A stretch of 64,000 bases of DNA. Origin: Anarhynchus alexandrinus. Taxonomy: Eukaryota; Chordata; Aves; Charadriiformes; Charadriidae. The stretch is from positions 1,569,408 through 1,633,407 of the forward strand of contig VUYV01000081.1 of assembly GCA_008711295.1 (NCBI GenBank), written 5' to 3'. The notes below the pieces were generated by a model. That model had not been told where the DNA came from, searched no databases, and was given only the letters and a program-made list of their open reading frames with translations. Position 1 is the stretch's first letter, and every line of letters begins with the position of its first letter. This document shows positions 1-12,600 of this stretch, in pieces. A program made the position numbers and the translations under genes.

Positions 1-867
1 GTTTAATTTACCTAGGCTTTAGCTTACCTAACCTGGTCCCTGGCTGCTTGGACAGTTCTTTGTATTCCTCCCAGGCTACCTGTCCTTGCTTCCACCCTCT
101 GTAGGCCTCCTTTTTGCTTTTGAGTGTGTCCTGGAGCTCCTTGTTTATCCATGCAGGCCTCCTGTTTTTGCGTGACTTCTTCATTGTTGGGATGTATCAC
201 TCCTGTGCTTGGAGGAGGTGATCCTTGAGTCCTAACCAGCTTTCTTGGGCCCCTCTCCCCTCCAGTGCTTTATCCCATGGTACCCTACCAAGCAGATCCC
301 TGAAGAGGCCAAAGTCTGCTCTCCTGAAGTCCAGGAGAGTAAGCCTGCTGCACACCCTTCTCGCTGCCCAAAAGATCTTGAACTCCACCATTTTGTGACC
401 ACTGTAGCCAAGGCTACCCTTGAGCTTGACGTTCCCCACTAGCCCCTCCTTGTTGGTCGGGACAAGGTCCATCATAGCTCCTCTCGTTGTTGGCTCCTCT
501 ACCACTTGGAGAGCGAAGTTGTCATCGATGCATTCCAAGAATTTTCTGGATTGCTTGTGCCCTGCTGTGCTGTCCCTCCAACAGATATTGGGGTGGTTGA
601 AGTACCCGATGAAGGCCAGGGCCTGTGAACACTAGGCAGCTCCTGTCTGTCTATAGAGGGCCTCATCTGCTCCATCATCCTGGTCAGGTGGCATATAGCA
701 GACCCCCACTGTAACATTACCTGTCCCTGCCCCCCCTTTAAATCCTGACCCATAAGCTCTTGGTTGGCTCTTCATCCATCCCCAGGTGGAGCTCCATGCA
801 CTCAAGCTGGTCATTGCCATAGGGGGTGTTCGTTTCCTGTGCCTGTCCTTCCTGAAGAACAGGCTGT
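1..867 (-). mobile_element. CR1 LINE remnant, endonuclease part of ORF2 (runs off the left edge)
   Basis: Minus-strand translation gives a CR1 ORF2 endonuclease. It starts near 867 with LFFRKDR, passes GVCYMPPDQDD near 670-690, and has an open stretch at 538-197 containing EEPTTRGAMMDL and NKEGLVGNVKLKGSL, followed by the linker towards RT that continues off position 1. In this family the enzyme nicks target DNA for reverse transcription. The conserved SDH catalytic motif reads SGH here (in GYSGHKMVEF), so the aspartate is lost. Frameshifts separate the segments, for example [14 protein letters not shown] lies in another frame. This is a dead copy. It directly follows an RT fragment on the same strand, which is the wrong order for one intact element, so it is probably a separate 5'-truncated copy. 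Confidence 0.9.
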
Positions 868-1063
868 CGACGAACACCCCCAGGTCCTTTTCCGCTTTCC
901 AGCCACTCTTCCCCACGCCTGTAGTGTTGCATAGGGTTGTTGTGACCCAAGGGCAGGACCCGGCACTTGGCCTTGTTGAATCTGATACAATTGACCTCTG
1001 CTTATCCATCCAGCCTGTCCAGACCCCTCTGTAGAGCCTTCATACCCTCAAGCAGATCAACAC
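868..1063 (-). mobile_element. CR1 LINE remnant, RT C-terminal part (left of the nested insertion)
   Basis: Read on the minus strand this continues the reverse-transcriptase fragment at 1501-1640 after the younger insertion is removed. [18 protein letters not shown] is followed by a degraded segment and then by [11 protein letters not shown] near 870-885, which is the CR1 RT region just before the thumb/connection part. The fragment stops abruptly at about 868, where endonuclease sequence begins. Stops and frameshifts show it is non-functional. Confidence 0.85.
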
Positions 1064-1500
1064 GAGGATGATGCGAGGGCTGGAGCACCTCTCCTATGAG
1101 GAGAGGCTGAAAGAGTTGGGGCTGTTCAGCCTGGAGAAGAGAAGGCTCCGGGGAGATCTTAGTGCAGCCTTCCAGTACCTAAAGGGGTGCCAGGAGAGCT
1201 GGGGAAGGACTTTTGACTGGGGCATGGAGTGATAGGACGAGGGGGAATGGCTTCAAACTGGAAGAGGGCAGGTTTAGATTGAACATGAGGAAGAAGTTTT
1301 TCACTGTGAGGGTGGTGAGGCACTGTCCCAGGTTGCCCAGAGAGGTTGTTGAGGCCCCATCCCTGGAGGTGTTCAAGGCCAGGCTGGAGGTGGCCTTGGG
1401 CAGCCTGGTCTGGTGGGAGGTGTCCCTGCCTATGGCAGGGGGGTTGGAACTCGATGGTCTTCAAGGTCCTTTCCAACCTAAACCATTCTATGATTCTATG
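1064..1500 (+). mobile_element. Young CR1 3' end inserted in an older CR1
   Basis: A 5'-truncated CR1 on the plus strand. It encodes the last part of RT ([32 protein letters not shown]) in several frames and then the 3' terminal region, ending with the avian CR1 tail tgattctatg. It splits the old minus-strand RT reading frame, and the 5-bp sequence aacac occurs on both sides (1059-1063 and 1501-1505), so the insertion point can be read directly. It belongs to the young subfamily that recurs about ten times in the window. Confidence 0.95.
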
Positions 1501-1640
1501 AACACTCCCGCCCAACTCGGTGTCATGTGCAAACTGACTGAGAGTGCACTTGATCCCCTCATCCAGATCGTTGATAAAGATATTAAAGAGAACTTGCCCT
1601 ATTCCTAAGCCCTGGGGAGCACCACTGGTGACCTTGGGGA
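1501..1640 (-). mobile_element. CR1 LINE remnant, RT palm region (right of the nested insertion)
   Basis: The minus-strand translation reads [42 protein letters not shown], recognisable as the CR1 reverse-transcriptase palm. The catalytic box, FADD in the family, reads FAHD here, so one of the two metal-binding aspartates is gone. The frame runs on past 1640 without further similarity that I recognise. The 5' boundary of the copy is therefore approximate. Confidence 0.85.
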
Positions 1641-2984
1641 AATTCAGATCGGTAGCAAACCCTGGAGAGGTGGGGTGGGAAGACAGCAGTCCCTCCGCCG
1701 CCTTCCCTGCCCTCGCTGCAGCTGTGTCTCCCTTGCGTTGCCTGCTGCTCTCCAGAGCCACGGTACGCGATGTGACGGTCGCGTGCTCCTCGTAACCCCT
1801 CACGTGCAAGGACTTGAAGAGGACCTTTTAGTCATTATCATAGTGATACAATTTTAAGATTTTCCTGAAATGTCTATATGTCGTTGTCGTAGAGGTGCAT
1901 AGCTAAAGCTGTGAGGTAACTGGAGTGTCCTTTAACGAGGAACTGAAAGACTTGAAAATTAGTCTTCTGAATTTGCAAATTTGGCCTTTTGACTAGTTGT
2001 GCATTTTGTCATGCGCTCTGTCCTCACACACACGCAACTGCCCCCCAGCCGTGCTCTGAAGGACAGCGAAGCACTAGATTCACGCGCTTTATTCAGAGTA
2101 CAAGTCACAGGAGAATATAGTTGCAAAGCTACCAAATCTGTTGTTTCAGTGTAATTTATAAGTAAAATCAACTTTTAAATGGACAGTTAATGTGGAAAGG
2201 AGAATCTTTTAATTCCAAAATGTCATAAAGTTTCATTACAAAATATTTTCAATCTTCTGTACATACGATAGCACCTTGCCTGGTCTGTGTTTCAAGTTAT
2301 ATCGCTCTGAATGACAATCTCATCTCAAATTTGTGCCTTTCATATTGCCTCTCACCATGCTGTAGTACTGTCTTGAAATATCCCCTCAAAACCATATTCT
2401 TTTTTTTTACTGTTATTTTGAACACTTGGATGAGTGAGTGAATATAAAAGATTGCAGTATTAAGGTCGGGTATACTTTAGGACGTGTTAAGTTACTTAAA
2501 CATATAAAAATGTCTTTAACACACGTAGGTAACATAAAACATACTGCATTTATATAGATGTTTGCCATCTCTTTCTTGCTTTCTTATTTAGCCTGAGTTT
2601 TCTGGGGAATGTGTTGTGTCTGATGCGTTGGAGGCTGCTATCAAAATACAAATAGAAGATATCACAGTGGAGGTGTCGGTCCAGGTGCAGTTAGTAATCA
2701 GCGTTACTTTGATGCAGAGAATGGAGGAGGAAAGGAAATGGTCCAAACAAAGAAGCTGCCTTTGTACTTTTTCCCCGGGGGTTTTTCAACCTTTTTCTAT
2801 TTCAGACATCAGAAGAATAAGTTATTGTACAACGGAGCTTTACATTCAGTACTTGGGCACAGCGCATCCCTTGTGCATCAACGCTGGGGGGGTTCACAGT
2901 CAGCTCTAGCAAGGTGGTCACTGCTGCTTTGCCCGGTGCTGGGCGAAGTACAAACCTTACGCTTTCAGGCCAGTGCATGTCATC

Positions 2985-3055
2985 TGAAATTTTATTTTAT
3001 TTTTATTTATATTATTTATTTATATTTTATTTATATTATTTTTATTTTATTTATC
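2985..3055. repeat. (TTTA)n-type low-complexity tract
   Basis: About 70 bases composed almost only of T and A in TTTA, TTTTA and TTATA units. It is imperfect and looks like a degraded tetranucleotide repeat. The translated Phe/Tyr/Ile/Leu-rich peptide across it is an artefact of this composition. Confidence 0.85.
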
Positions 3056-6000
3056 TCTGCATTTTCTTGGGATACTATTGCAGAGCTGAGCCTACCAAGT
3101 AGCGTGCCAAGGGGTGGTTCCTGAAGGTATAGCAACTCTTAACGTCAGCCTCTGGACTGATTTAAATCTAACTTAATGCAGTTGTTTGCATGTGAAAAAA
3201 AATGCTCAGTGTTGAAAGCATTTTAAAATCTCCGTTTGTTCAGTGAGGATTCTGAGTAGGTGACTTTGACTGAAGTTCATTGTTTCAGAACACAGTAAGC
3301 AGGTGCTAACTTAAACTTCCAGCGTGCACTGATGGAGTTTGCATGAGAGAAGAGTTAAAATCCCGTTCAGTGCAACCTGTAATTACTTTGTTTGTGAGTT
3401 CGTAAAACTTATCCTAGTGATTAACAGAAAATAAGAAATGTATAGGGTTACATTTTTCTATGGAAGACGTTCCATCCCTTATGTTAATTTATATTAACAC
3501 GTTGACTGTGTTGACAGACTGACACTAAGGAATGGAGCTTATGAATGACTGTGTCCTAGGTGTAAAATGAGTGATTCGCCATGATTCTTCGCTTTCAAAC
3601 TTTTCTCAAAACGAATTAATTAAAGGCTTCATTTAATTAACTAAAAGCACTGTTGTTGTTGCTTTGATGCTTGTCTTGAAGTGAAGTGAAAAGTATTTTC
3701 AACAACAGCACGACGTATTTGCAGTGTCAAACCGTGGCCCAGGGGATGCCCAAGCACTTGGGAACGATCGACAGGCAAGTACAGCCGAGAGCAGAGCTTT
3801 CTGTGGCACGGGGACGAGGACTCGCAGTCCCAGATGCCCTCTGCCTCTCTTTGTAACCAGCAGTTACAAAAGGCCCAAACACTTTCAAGATTTCAGTCTG
3901 TGAGCTGCTGGAGGCTGATGTAGGCTGGAAACCACGTTCTGGGCTGCTCATCAGCTGGCGTTTACCAGCTTGAATGACTCGTAAAAGAAAACTTAAGAAG
4001 CAACGTTTTGACACAAAATTTATCAGTGACATTCATATTAAATGGATATAATGGCTGTCTTCAAAAGTACTGAGCCAGTTCTTCAGGCTGTGTTACTCTG
4101 AGTGATTTTTAAAAGCGTATCTTCCCTTCTGAGACACTGGTGGACATTGCATGGTTAATGGTTAAGGTGTACTTAAAGGTCCCTGAGGAAAGAAAAAATA
4201 GGGGTTTCGTGTCAGTCGTCTTTTTTTTCTATGTGGAACATCAAGTTGAAGATTGACTGCAATATACTGTATAGTTTTATTTCCCTCTTCGTGGAAAATA
4301 AGTTGCACTGCATACCCAGGCATTGCCTGGTGTATCTTGGGGAGAGGATGGGGACTCCGAAGTGTCTGCTCTTTTGTTTGCCCAAGCCAGCGTCTCTGTA
4401 ATGAGCTGCATTTCCACTTTCTTCACACTGCATCCACTCCTGGAGATGCCTCTTACTCTAAATAGCAGCTAGGGTTGACTAATTATTATTATCCACTATC
4501 TGTATGCATCTTTCTTTTTGGCACTGTTTGGATTATATGCCTAAACCACAGTCAGGATAAGAAAGATTTAAAGCACAGGCAAATTCATTTTCTTATTACT
4601 CTTCTTTTTAATTGGAGAAAACAAGAAACCTAAGGACTACCGATCCATACCTCCCTTTTTCTCCCAGCCAACATGTTCTGCATTACCAGGGGTTCTGTTA
4701 GCAATTTTCTGGTTATCTGTAATTGCTGAAGAGGCCTTTGGGACAAACTGTACCAAGTAGCTACCAAAAATATATGGGCTTGTGTAATGTATTAGATGTC
4801 ATTAAATGCTTAAATTAGATCCCCAGTGCACACATGTGCAGTCATTACCACTTGTAATATGTATCAACAGTTTTAGCTCTAAAAATTTAGGCTGAAGCTC
4901 TGTAGAAGCCACTGTCATTAATTTGCTCAGACTGTTTCTCAGTACACATAGGGATTTGTTGGAGAGGGTCCATAATTAGTGGGATATTTGCTGAGGTTTC
5001 CTCCTCTTTTTAAAGATAGTTTTAAATTTTATTTCAACGGTTTAAGTGAGTCTGATTAGCTTTTGGCAATTTAAAGAAATGAAATAACCAAATCTTGAAC
5101 TGTGAAGAAATGCCTGTGTTCTTACGGGCCCTGATTTCTGCTACCGCTGCCCGCAGAGCGGGACAATCCTACAGAGGAGTGTCTATCACTTATACTGAAA
5201 TAGAGAATCAGGGAAATAAAGCTTCAGAACCTTCAAGGCAAGAAGGTAGGGAGCTGTCTGGAAAAGAGAAATATCTTTCAAAAAAATATTTCAGGTTGCT
5301 AGGATTTATTTCTAGGGGGGGTGGGAGGAAGAGAGAAAAGATGTTATATTAAACAACACTTGGGAGGAGATAAGACTTCATCTTTCAAAAGACCTGTGGA
5401 GAACCCCTATATGCTAAGCTACACACAATTTAATCTGCCTCTGAAAGATGAAAGGATGAGGTGAGCCTGCCCGAATTTAAGCCTCTGCTTCCAGGGAGTC
5501 TCGGTTTTTCTACTTCAGTGATTAGATCTCAAAGGTACTTCCTCTGGCCAGAAATCCCTCTAAATCGTTGCGTTAAAGAATTGTGTACAAACTGACTGTA
5601 TCTCCATGAGGTAGTGAGGAGCCTCTATTATTCCAGTGCAGGGAGCAAGAGGGCTGCGAGTTGGGTATTTGAGAAAAACACAAAGTGTTCTCGGTTGGTT
5701 TCTTCTTGCTCAGTCCTTTTTCACTTAGGATACCTCTGGCATAAGTAATCACACAGCTTTGATTTTCCAGCTCAGCTTCTGGTGTAAAGATCCCAAAATA
5801 TAGGGATCTATATTTCTTACGTATCAGATTTAGAAAGTTCCCTGCAGATTAAGCCAAAGGGATTCCTTTCCTTATCTACGTATTTATGTATGTATGCATT
5901 TGTTTGGTTTATTTGTTCCATTTGCCTTCATGACTACAGGTCTGTGGAATTCTGTTGCTCCACTTTTGTGAGGCTTAAATAAGCATATCATAATGGGAAT

Positions 6001-6828
6001 ACAGAAAAACAGGTGACTGCTCTTGGTCTCCTATTAACTCAATAGTTAAAAAAGGCTGGACTTTGTATTCAGAGGGTTTTTTTTAAAAGCTGTATGTTTT
6101 TTTGTTAAAAAGCTGTATGTTGGTGGTTTTTTTTTTAAATATAATAGTATTTTATGCAATTAATATGAATGAAAACTTATTTTTTCTTGCCATGTATGAT
6201 GAAATGCAATAGGACATTTTCATTTTAGTGACAGTCTATACATTCTCTGTCATCACAAACTGACTTTTTAAGTTAAACATAATGAGATATAGCAAATGTT
6301 TTTGCATAATTTTTTTATTTTAAAATTTTATTTATTTTTTTCATTGACTGAATTTTTCATATAGTGTAATATAATTAAACTAAATAGTGACTTGTTGCAT
6401 TTAGGAATTAATTGTTTCTGTGAGCTGTCTAGTTACATCAATTGTTGCAAGAATATCAAAGATTTTGCCATATACAAGCAGACAGAATAAGTGAGACCTC
6501 CATGCTTTAGTTTCAGTACTGCTTCCTTTCCAGCTTTTTTCAGTGGTCTGCCTATTAGTGAACTATGCATGTAGATTTTCACGATTTCAACCTTAATGTG
6601 GTTGTTGTTGGGGATGGAAAGCACATGCCGAATAATAGCCAGATCGGTCTTTACCTTTCATTAATTAAATATAAAAATGTATGTAAGAAAAGAAAGCAGA
6701 AATTGATTAATGTCTTGGTTTTTAAGGCAGATATAACAGCACCATCTTCATGAAAATTGTGTGAGGCAATAATTAGATTGTGGATTTCTGGAAGCGTCTA
6801 AAGGAGGTTAAACTTTCAACAAGAATTT

Positions 6829-6846
6829 TTTTTTTTTTTTTTTTTT
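6829..6846. repeat. Poly-T tract abutting an assembly gap
   Basis: A run of 18 T runs straight into the ambiguous bases at 6847. The assembler probably failed in or just after the homopolymer. No transposon sequence that could have donated a poly-A tail is recognisable on the flank at 6866, so its origin is unclear. Confidence 0.9.
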
Positions 6847-6865
6847 NNNNNNNNNNNNNNNNNNN
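6847..6865. other. Assembly gap (19 N)
   Basis: Nineteen ambiguous bases following a poly-T run. True length and content are unknown. Confidence 0.99.
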
Positions 6866-7621
6866 GAGACTTTCCTGACCCAGAATACCAAACTTACCGG
6901 ATGTTGGTAGTGGCTGTAACCTGAGTTGTGAGTGAGGACTGGGTGGGAGAGGAGAAGCACGTGATTTCGGAGCTCTGTGCCAGCGAGAGGGACACGAACC
7001 CGGGATTTTTCTGCCCCATTTACAGGGAGCTGAGCAGCAGCAGCAGCGTTGCGCTGGGAAAAGCTGTGCATTCCTTCATTTCTCACCTTTGTATGAAAAG
7101 CAGGTGGTGGGGATAGTCCATCTTATCTATTTTTCGTCAGAGAAACCCAAGCACAATCAGCCCTTTTACGCGCGCAAACGCATCGCAGAAAAACAGGGGC
7201 ATGTGGCTGAGAGCGGGTAAATGGGCTCATCCCTGTGTTCAACGATGCGATAGACCAAGGGAGCGGAACTTTTATGTGATACCATGAATTTCAGAATAGT
7301 ACAGGTGACTTTTATCCGCAACATCTGATAATGACACCTGTACCAAGCTATTGCTGCTATGCTCAGCCCTCCGCAGAGCTATAAACAAGTGGGCAGGGGT
7401 GGGTATGGTCTAAGCATCACTACGATTTTAAAGGAGTTTAACTAATTGTCACAGGTCAGTCTTGCAAGGAACAAATTCTACCCGATGGACATGTGATGTG
7501 TCCAAAGCCTGACTTCTTCGAGCAGACTGCGTGAGAGCAAGCTGGCGGGGAACGCAGGGGATAAGGTCGCCGTAGCACAAAAATTGCATGACGTGAAAGT
7601 ACAGCTGCCTAACGTCGATAT

Positions 7622-8150
7622 AGAATCATAGAATCATAGAATGGTTTAGGTTGGAAAGGACCTTGAAGATCATCGAGTTCCAACCCCCCTGCCAGAGGCA
7701 GGGACACCTCCCACCAGACCAGGCTGCCCAAGGCCACCTCCAGCCTGGCCTTGAACACCTCCAGGGATGGGGCCTCAACAACCTCTCTGGGCAACCTGGG
7801 CCAGTGCCTCACCACCCTCACAGTGAAAAACTTCTTCCTCATGTTCAATCTAAACCTGCCCTCTTCCAGTTTGAAGTCATTCCCCCTCATCCTATCACTC
7901 CATGCCCCAGTAAAAAGTCCTTCCCCAGCTCTCCTGTAGGCCCCCTTTAGGGACTGGAAGGCCGCACTAAGATCTCCCCAGAGCCTTCTCTTCTCCAGGC
8001 TGAACAGCCCCAACTCCTTCAGCCTCTCCTCATAGGAGAGGTGCTCCAGCCCTCACATCATCCTCGTGGCTCTCCTCTGGACACGCTCCAGCAGGTCCAT
8101 GTCCTTCTGATGTTGGGGACTCCAGAGCTGGATGCAGTACTCCAGGTGGG
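7622..8150 (-). mobile_element. Young CR1, 5'-truncated
   Basis: On the minus strand it starts at ccccacctggagtactgc, encodes [44 protein letters not shown] and the terminal RT segment [51 protein letters not shown], then ends with the CR1 tail. The 134-codon open stretch at 8013-7609 is the RT C-terminus with no catalytic domain. The 5-bp sequence gatat lies on both sides (7617-7621 and 8151-8155), a candidate target-site duplication. Its 5' end coincides with that of the copy at 28372. Confidence 0.95.
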
Positions 8151-8155
8151 GATAT

Positions 8156-9340
8156 GATTTCATTATTCCATTTTAAGAGTTGAAAATGGGTACAACATTC
8201 TTCAAAAGCCACTAGAAAATAAAAAATTAGCAACAATAGCTAAATTATAAAATAATATAATGGCTAAATAATAAAAAAATTAGCTCACAGTCCTTCCTGA
8301 TCTCTGCAGTCAGGATTGGTCACTCTAAATGTGCGATTTATTTATTTTTTTAATAAACTATTCCCTGTTACGAGGGCTGAAATGGGAAAACAGTAGAATA
8401 TATGTTGAAACTCTTAATCAAGGGTTGTTTATAGACTTTTCTAAATTTGGCTCATAATACACACTCTTATCTAGTAAGCAATAGGGTTTGCAAACACAAA
8501 GCACTTCTGACTTTATAGTGGACGTGTTGATTGCTTGCTGGATGCTGCTCCCCACTTTTAACTCTGTTCTTCCCATAGCAGTATTCTATTGGCTTTTGGA
8601 TTTGAATTGATCGCGTATGCAAAAGGTATCACCTATGCAAAGAAACATACCCGGTGTTGTGTTGTGTTGTGGAAGGGGTTTCCTGAAGCATTCACACTGC
8701 TACGGACGGATAAAAAGCGTTAAGGCGAGGTTGTGCTTGTTCTTTGTTTCTGTGGGAATTCATTCCTTGTGTTCTGGCTAATTTCGAGGAAAACTTTCTG
8801 TACTTCCCATGTAATCAGTATCCCCGTAGCAATTTCTATTATGCCAAAGAAGTCATATGTTTGTAAAAAGACCGAGTCCCCAGAGAACAACTTGAAATAT
8901 TATTCCCAGATGGATCAGCCTGAACAATGCATTGCCAAAATGTACTCGTGTTTAGGGACCTGCCCGTTAAGCGATACAGCCGCTAGTCTTTAGGACATTT
9001 TTGTTCGGCAGCTGAAAATATCATGCAGTATTATTGCCTGTTCCCTATTGCATGCCGTGTAACACTGAAGTCCTCTCTTTTGTTCTGCATGAAGTTCCCT
9101 CTGTAAATTGCTTTCCTTCAAAAACAAAGCTTCCGCCAGCCTGTCTGTCCCCTCCCGGTCGGTCCAAACAGGGACAAGTTGAGGGAATTTGTCACAGTGG
9201 AAGCGCTTCAGGAAACTGGTGAGCAAATAGATTAACTCTCACTGAGCTCGGTTGCTGCTCACGAGCACGCAGGAGGGAGATATTAGAACGAATGAGAAAA
9301 TTGTGGGGGTTTCACACATGGAGGGACACCAGAAGCCTCC
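8156..9340. other. Unique sequence, no gene recognised
   Basis: About 1.2 kb between two CR1 copies. It contains an AT-rich start (8156-8400) and a short GTGTT pentanucleotide run near 8653-8671. Open frames are shorter than 90 codons and unrecognisable. Confidence 0.55.
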
Positions 9341-9620
9341 ATAGAATCATAGAATTGTCTAGGTTGGAAGAGACCCTTGGGATCATCGAGTCCAACCATC
9401 CACCCTACTCTACAAAGTTCTCCCCTACACCATATCCCCCAACACCACATCTAAACGGCTCTTAAACACCTCCAGGGATGGTGACCCAACCCCCTCCCTG
9501 GGCAGCCTATTCCAATGCCCGACCATCCTACTTAAGATTTCTTGTTTGTCTAGGAGAAATCTCTGATATACTACAAGTGCTGCTGCCACTCCCTCGGCCA
9601 TTAGGAAGCCTTCTTCCACT
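9341..9620 (-). mobile_element. CR1 of a different subfamily
   Basis: The 3' end (atagaatcatagaattgtct read on the plus strand) and the block ggttggaagagacccttggg identify CR1, but it is clearly diverged from the young subfamily in this window. The minus-strand frame at 9619-9425 ends with [34 protein letters not shown], the CR1 RT C-terminus. The first ~25 residues of that frame (MEEGFLMAEGVAAALVVYQRF) are less clear, so the 5' boundary between 9550 and 9620 is uncertain. Confidence 0.85.
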
Positions 9621-12600
9621 AGATTTTAACCTTTGATGAGGTGGAAAATAGTTGTAAAAACAGAATTAACCAAGGGATAAAGGGATATTTTATGTTTGTA
9701 TCATTTCTATTTCTTGCTGTTTCTGTTGGAGCAAGGTCATCTTTTAAACAGGCAAAATACTAACTCTGTCTTCCCATCCCTTGAAAATGAAACAATATCT
9801 AAAAAGTACTTTCATTAAAGGTGATATCATAGTAGTTGTATCTTGTGAATCTGCAGAACACATTTATGCAGTCTGCAGGCCAAAAGACCATTGCTGTCTC
9901 TTAGTCCACTTACTTTGAGGATTCAGGTAGTCAAAATAAGCTCCTTCCATCTGCCACGCTTTCATCTTCTGTGCTCACCTGCAGTTGAGGCCCTTTGAAC
10001 TTACTGTCAATCCATTATTATTCATTGCCTACTTAGGAGGTCTTCAATTATACCTATGCTTTTCGCAGGTGCTACCAAAGAAATCTTAATATAATGTGTC
10101 TCAGAGCTAGCTGAGGCTACCTGCCTTCAAATGCTATCAATCTTTTATGGAAGTTCAGAACCTTATTCAGCCTAAATATGTATACAGATTTGTATTTTTT
10201 AAGTAAAGGAGGAAATAAATCTGAACAATTTTAATTCTATGTAGGCAGTGTAGCAAAGAATATAACTAGTGAGTTGATGGCAGTGTTGTCCGTAGATAAA
10301 ATAGGAACAGCCTGGTTTCAGTTAAATTTTCTTGGGGGAAGTGGGAGGAGGGAGGGAGATTAACAAGAGCAAATTTTGCTTCATTTTTTTTCCTTTGGTA
10401 GAGATAGCTGTAATTTTTACAATATCATTTTCTTAATGTCTTAATCCCTGGGACTGTGAAGAAGTTTGCCTCTAACTCTTGTTCTTTGAGATTTTTTTTT
10501 TAAATATAAATAGAGCTATTTGCCCGATGTTGTGAGATTCTGTCTTTCTAGGAGATATTCCAGGAACAAGAGGACAGTTCCCAAAAGAGCATATCTCTAT
10601 TTAACCAGAGTTAAGGCTAGTTACGCTAGTGATTAGATTAGCCTAGCACACGTACTCTTCAGATTCATTTCCTGCGGGATTTTCATCTGGTTTAGATATC
10701 AGTTAAATGATATTTGTAGACCTTCTGATCCATGACTATAACACATTATGCCAGCACCTAATCAAAGTAGCTGAGCCAAGGACTGATCCGATGACCGACT
10801 GACTTTGGAAGAGTAGAGAAGAAAGTGGGGAACTGTCTTGATTTTCCCCCTGCTTAGCATAAAGAGGTGCTGCCAGAGCCGGAGATCGGATACTCTGGGC
10901 AGCATAACCTCTTCCAGAGTTTACAAACATTAGGAAAACTCAATCATAAGTTCTAGGTTTGATACAGATTTTACTGCAGACCAAGCCAGAACCCCCAGAA
11001 GGAGTTGGATTCCTCCTCGTACCTGGTTCCCACTGTATCTGCCTGTCCGTTTTTGTCTCCTCTTAGCAACGTACATTTCCATTTCTTCTTGGCCCACGTG
11101 AACATGATTGGCTTGGGTTCTCCTTGCTGTCACTGACCTCTTCAGGAATGAGCTGCTTTAATATTTTGGAGGATCTGTACTGAAATATGTGAAGTGAGGA
11201 AAACTATAGTGGGAACCAGCTCTCTACGTGGTGGGGCGACTAGGACAGTTAGGATAAATACATGAGTCTAAGTAAGTCCGTGATTTAAAACGGCAGTGAT
11301 TTATGTTATCAGAAAAAAAATCCACTTCTCTGTCATATCCCTTTGATTTCTTGGATTATTTCTTTGTTGCTGCCAGTCACTGTTTAATGTTGTTTGTCCT
11401 TATGCCTGTATTCCACTGCTTTTGTTATCATTTACTCATGAATGGCATTTGCAAATTTGCAGTAATAGCCATTAATGGGAAAGAATGGAAAGAAAGAACT
11501 TAATGTGAGACAGCATAGTCACCTGTAGGTAGCAGGAGCAGTTTTATTATATACGCCAAATTCCAGGACAAAGCTCTGTTTCCAACGCTTCTGGGTGGGA
11601 TTTCAGATCAAAGCATAATTGCTTTGGTTATGTCCATTGTGAGGTTTTTGGAGTAATTGTATCTTATCTGTGAAACTCAAAAGATGTCTAAGATCTAGAC
11701 TCTGCCAAACCACAGAGGAAACTAAATGACACATATCTAGTATTTTTCATCAAAGTAAAAAATATCCAACTCAATGCCTACTAGTCTAATACAATGCAGC
11801 GTATTTTGTGTTCTTGATGAATAGTTCTGTCGTGCAGGTGACCCCTCAGTTTCCTGCAGTACAGTTGTATTGCTGTTGAATTATTATTATTATTATTATT
11901 CATGCAAAAAATGGTTATAAATTTTATGTGTGGTTTCTTTTTGCATGGAATCCACAATAAACTACATAAAAATTAAAATAATCTTCCATAAAATTCCATA
12001 AGAGTAAACTATGAGTTTCTCTCTGTAAAGAAATTGGCAAAACTAGCGAAAGGCTGCTGTCGTCATTTCACTGCAGTTGTGTCTCTGAATAATTCTTTGA
12101 CATATCTTTCATGGGTCCAAGGGAAAGAGTAATTCTCCCATTCTGCCACCTGCAAACACGTCTTAAGAGGGACATACGCTGCTGCAACATTGTAAGGTGT
12201 GGAGGTAGGACAGTAAGGGACAGCATCTGCTGGTACTGCAGATGACTGCAGAACTACAAAGTGCCTAAATCCAGCTTGCATTTCCAAGGGGGGTTTGGTA
12301 CTTCTGGTACTCAGTCTTGTTTTTAGCCTTGTTTCCTAGTAGGGTTCATTGACTCAAGAATTCCCTGCCGTGCTCTTTGTGTGAAGCTCCTTGGAGGAAC
12401 GAAAGCTGCCCAGGAGGGCAGTTGTGAGAGCCCCAGGGCAGCACTGAGAACGACAGCGGCCTCCCCAGAGGTGCTGTCCTCTCAGTAAATAGGAACTATT
12501 ATTTTTTATAATTGCAGTCAGCATTGTTCCTGCATAGGCGAGGGTATCCTTAGATCTCATCTTTGTTTAGAGATGAATTGATTCCGTTTTGCCAAGCTTC

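Larger units (their letters stand above)
1641..7616. other. AT-rich unique sequence, no gene recognised
   Basis: About 6 kb without a recognisable exon or transposon. The first 170 bases (1641-1810) are noticeably richer in GC and CpG than the rest. The remainder is AT-rich with many short homopolymers. Open frames here are all under about 130 codons, resemble nothing I recognise and are within chance expectation. A T/A low-complexity tract at 2985-3055 and a poly-T tract with a gap at 6829-6865 are listed separately. Confidence 0.6.

Noticed and set aside
6808..7086. Open frame with a poly-Lys end
   Set aside because: The lysines come from the poly-T tract next to the gap at 6847-6865.
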